Shown here: positions 60,336 to 64,000 of the stretch, in pieces
Numbering within the stretch: the first letter of the stretch is position 1
Layout: every line of letters starts with the position of its first letter
Assembly: GCA_964036155.1 (NCBI GenBank)
Contig: OZ038422.1
Coordinates: 87,653,705-87,717,704 of the forward strand
DNA from: Diploscapter coronatus
Taxonomy: Eukaryota; Nematoda; Chromadorea; Rhabditida; Rhabditidae
Direction of reading: 5' to 3'
Length of the DNA: 64,000 bases
Notes under the pieces: generated by a model
Databases searched by the model: none
Told to the model about the DNA's origin: nothing
Seen by the model: the letters and a program-made list of their open reading frames with translations, nothing else
Program-made: the position numbers and the translations under genes

Positions 60336-63178
60336 GGTTAAGTCGAGAGTAGAATAAGGGTTAGGGCTAGGGTTAGGGATAGGGTAAGGAATAGGTTAGG
60401 GATAGGGTTAGGAATAGGATAAGACAAGGAATAGGTTAGTAAGCATCACTAACATCGAATTAAACAGACCTCCCTCATCTACTTCATCACATCGTCATAC
60501 ACTATCAAACATTCGGAAATCATCAAATTCATAACAAATTCCTCATCAAGTCTCCAGTCTCATCTATCCTCGATCTCCAAATCTTCAATCCCAACTATCT
60601 CCGCCCCTGTGCTAGATATTTCACTACAGTACAAGTCCGAATCCGGGCAATAAGTCAGAATTCAGTCAACTAAGAATTCGCACTCATGCCATCAATCAAA
60701 ATTCACATTTTCAGCATTTATTCAGAAATTTTATCAACAATTATCCTCCGATGCATTCGCAAGAGGCGAGGATAGGCAGAGGGAGAGGGTGAGGCAGGTA
60801 AGGCCAAAAATTGATTCATTTCAGATTCAGAAACCTCAGATTTTGCATCAACAATACTGCATCCACATACAATACAAAATATAGTCAGATTTGGCATCAA
60901 TAACACTTTCTCAACTTTCTAAAACACTTCCCATCATAAGAAATTAGAAAATGCTCAAATACTCTCAAAATACACATTTACTCAGAAATTTTATCAACAA
61001 CAATCCCCCGACATCTTCGAAAGAGCCAAGAGTAGGGATAATGCTGTGTAAGGCCTGAAATCATTCATCAACTCCCAAATAACTGTATTCTTCTTCTCTT
61101 CTGACTCCGATTTCTTCCAAACTTTCACAAGAATCCACAATAAGCGATACAGAACGTTATCCAATTTTCACTATTCCAACTCAACTCTCGTTAGCTCTTT
61201 CTTCATTCACTTCCAACTCTAGCACTTTCTTACTTCTTACTTCTTTCAAACTGATCAATTCATTCAAAACTGTAGTCATTGCAATATAGCCTTTAATTGA
61301 CGGAAGTAGACGAAGTAATAATGACACGAATAAGATCAGAAGGGAAAACCATTCAAATATCTGCAGAAGGGGAATTAGTCAACTAACAAAATATAGAAAC
61401 GCCAAAAATTCCATCAACAGCAGTTCTCCGAAATCTTCGAAAGAGGCGAGGCGAGGGACATATTTGGTAAGGCCTGAATATCCTTTATTATCATCAGAAA
61501 TATCCAAAATATCAATATAAATCTCAACAGCATCACTTACAGAATATCGTTTACCATCATATTTATAACTTCGACCAATAATAAATCAGCATTCATCATT
61601 AATTCACTTGTTTTAGAAAGGAAAACCTCTAATTTTTCATTAACAACGCCCGACACCCGTCATCTATTCCACTTCCATCAACTAATCAGCCAATGCAGAC
61701 TATTTCACCGGAAAAACTTTATCTTCACTAAAAACGATCTTAATAGTCACTCATCAATAATAAATCCAAATTCTTCATTCCTGCTTGCATCAACGTCTCC
61801 ATTCTCCCGCTATCTTTCAGGAGGTGGATTATGCTTCACATATTCAGCTAAAATCAAAACATAATTCCAATATCTTCCGAACAGAGTTCAATTCGTCTCA
61901 AATCGACTCAATTCGACTCGGTTCACCTTGTAATCTCTAAACGAAATTACAAAATCTCACAAATTCCATCAACAATACCTACTCTATCTTCACTAAATTA
62001 GCACACATGTCATTCGAACAACTGAGGATCCAGATTTCATACCACATCTATACTCCGAATTTTATAAATTCCATTCAAATTTCATTCAAATACATTAAAT
62101 AAACTCCATAAAACATTAGTTAATGTTGTACTCCCCGGATGGGGTGTCAGTCAGAACTCGTATTCGTACAAGTTTTTATTTAGTACAACGTCGGGAAAAG
62201 ACAATTCAGGAGAATTGGAAGACCGACTGTCCTACAGGAGGGCAGGGGGGTAGACTGACTATTAAGAGGAGAATGGTCAATCAATAATTGTTAATGGTCA
62301 GGGAATAGAGATAACTACTAAAGAAGAGGGAGAAGAGTTGTAGATGGAATGAGCAGTGTCGTTAGGCGGCACTGCTAGGAGAGAGATTAGGGGGAAAGGT
62401 GAGAGATGATAGAAATAGTGGATGGAATAGAGTGAGCCTCTAACAAATACTCACTTTTTGAGAACAAATATTCAGATTTTGTCACATTTTTCATCAACAC
62501 CATTTTTACTCATCTTTGAAAACTTGCAAAAACACAAATGCTTAGATTTTCCATCAGCATCATTCCACCCACCTCGGAAAGCAAATTCTCAGATTTGTCG
62601 CATTTTTATCAACAATACTTGCTTTTTAAAACAAACGCATACTTTTTGTATTTCCACCATCTATCTAATATAATAAATACCCAGATTTTGCATCAGCACT
62701 ACTTACCTCAGAGGCAAAAGCTCACATTTTGCATCAGCACCACTTATTTCACAAACAAATTCTCACATTTGTCACATTTTGCATCAACAATACTTCATTT
62801 CTTCATTTTTATTCTAAATAAACGCCTACTTTTTGTATTTACACCGCCCGTTTCATACGATAAATACTCACATTTTGCATCAACAGTACTCATCTTAGAA
62901 GCAAAAGCTCACATTTTCCATCAGCACCGCCCATCTCAGAAACAAACGCTCATTTTTCCCATTTTAGTAATTAAAAAACTGCTGAAAATTGGAATATCAT
63001 AATTCAAATATCGCTTTTCTTTGAATATCCAGATACCATCATGCAATTCCGGACATCAAATATCTCCACTCATCCGGTAGGGACGGAAATGGTTAGGGTT
63101 TTTAGCAGCTAGCAAGCTTCTGAATAGCCGGAATAGTGCACAGTCGAGATGGGGATATGGGACAAGCACACAAGTTCG
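60336..63178. repeat. Satellite unit 7 (mosaic, 2,843 bp)
   Basis: The first 1.18 kb (to about 61515) matches the central units. It then switches to a diverged version that shares variants with unit 1 (for example ATCTCAACAGCATCACTTAC). The region 62124-62445 is replaced by unrelated purine-rich sequence, and the remainder is shorter than in other units because subrepeats are missing. Confidence 0.93.
62124..62445. mobile_element. Possible solo LTR or other insertion inside unit 7
   Basis: 322 bp bounded by TGTT...AACA, the usual short inverted ends of LTRs. It is unrelated to the rest of the satellite and purine-rich. No target duplication is visible, and about 350 bp of the normal unit is missing at this place, so insertion plus deletion or a rearrangement must be assumed. 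It contains a short hairpin GCAGTG ... CACTGC near 62367-62389. Confidence 0.4.
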
Positions 63179-64000
63179 GGTTAAGTCGAGAGTAGAATAA
63201 GGGTTAGGGCTAGGGTTAGGGATAGTGCAAGGAATAGGTTAGGGATAGGGTTAGGAATAGGATAAGCTAAGGAACAGGGCTAGTAAGATCACTAACATCG
63301 ATTTAAACAGACCTCTCCTCATCTCACTATCACATCCTCTATTTCACCATATCATCACATACCATCAAGCCTTCGAAAACCATCAAAATCATAACAAATT
63401 CATCATCAAATCTCTAGTCCCATCTACTCCTGACTTCTAAATCTCCAATCCCAGCCATCGTCATACTAGTTCGTCCCCATACTAGATAGTTCATCGCAAT
63501 ACAACTCCGAATCCGTGCCATAAGTCAGAATTCAATCAAATAAGAATTCCCGCTCATACCACCAATCAAAATTCACATTTTCAGCATTTATTCAGAAATT
63601 CCATCAATAATTATCCTCCGACATCTTCGCAAGAGGCGAGGATAGGCAGAGGGAGAGGGGAGGCAGGTAAGGCTAAAAATTGATTCACTTTAGATTCAGA
63701 AACTTCAGAATTTGCATCAGCAATACTACTTCCATATACAATATAAAATATAGTCAATATAGTCAGATTCTGCATCAACAGCACTTTCTCGACTTTCCAG
63801 AACACCTCTCATCATAAGAAACACTCAAATACTCTCAGAATTCACATTTATTCACATTAGCTCAGAAATTTAATCAACAACAATCCCCCGACATCTTCGA
63901 AAGAGCCAAGAGTAGGGATAATGCTGTGTAAGGCTTGAAAACATCGATCAATCCAAATAGTTGTATTCTTTTTCTCTTCTGACTCCGATTCCTTCAAAAT
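63179..64000. repeat. Satellite unit 8 (partial, diverged)
   Basis: Begins with the telomere-like block (about 63200-63280), here with changes such as ATAGTGCAAGG. It resembles unit 1 more than the central units, and is cut by the window end, so the array continues to the right. Confidence 0.93.

Noticed and set aside
40816..64000. Recurring 62-91-codon frames in each satellite unit
   Set aside because: They recur only because the unit is repeated. They lack domain features, are not preserved in the diverged units and have no splice context.
40816..64000. CRISPR-like or rDNA-like array
   Set aside because: Units are long, identical and without spacers; no rRNA-like sequence is visible and the genome is eukaryotic.

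Overview
Eukaryotic, AT-rich DNA that reads as a free-living or rhabditid-like nematode. The reasons are split genes with very short introns (about 40-60 nt) and TTTCAG-type acceptors, acceptor-like sites a few bases before start codons (as in trans-spliced messages), a DUF229 sulfatase-like gene, and a protein built from nematode C6/DUF281-type cysteine modules. There is no operon of bacterial type, no rRNA or tRNA gene and no CRISPR array. No gene appears as a single open frame; all models below were assembled by following exons, splice sites and reading phase by eye.

Layout. 1-3.4 kb: a MITE and, on the minus strand, a complete GH27 alpha-galactosidase/alpha-N-acetylgalactosaminidase gene (1050-3407). 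3.5-7.4 kb: gene-free, with three inverted-repeat (foldback) DNA elements. 7.8-13.3 kb: a plus-strand DUF229 gene whose last large intron holds two small MITEs. 13.4-16.7 kb: gene-free, mostly MITEs. 16.8-30.6 kb: one long plus-strand gene for a secreted protein. It has a signal peptide, a Gly/Tyr/Ser-rich start, C6-type cysteine modules, a 2.7 kb minisatellite-coded Pro/Thr then Gly/Thr/Ser/Asp mucin-like domain, and a C-terminal peritrophin-type chitin-binding domain. Its introns carry a tRNA-derived SINE with perfect 16-bp target duplications and at least seven MITE/foldback elements. 31-34.5 kb: an unidentified minus-strand multi-exon gene, with a second copy of an 830-bp foldback element just downstream. 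34.9-36.3 kb: a divergent plus-strand C2H2 zinc-finger gene. 36.9-38.0 kb: a fragment of the giant lipid-transfer gene BLTP1/LPD-3 (KIAA1109/tweek) with an in-frame stop. 38.1-40.7 kb: a foldback element with a second transposon nested in it (5-bp target duplication).

40,816 to the window end: a tandem satellite of 3,249-bp units. Five central units look identical. The left edge, the seventh unit and the last partial unit are diverged. Every unit carries a block of about 80 bp of degenerate TTAGGG telomere-like repeats, and the array starts exactly at such a block. This array, with TTAGGG-like rather than the nematode TTAGGC repeat, is the most unusual structure here and could be subtelomeric or an alternative chromosome-end satellite.
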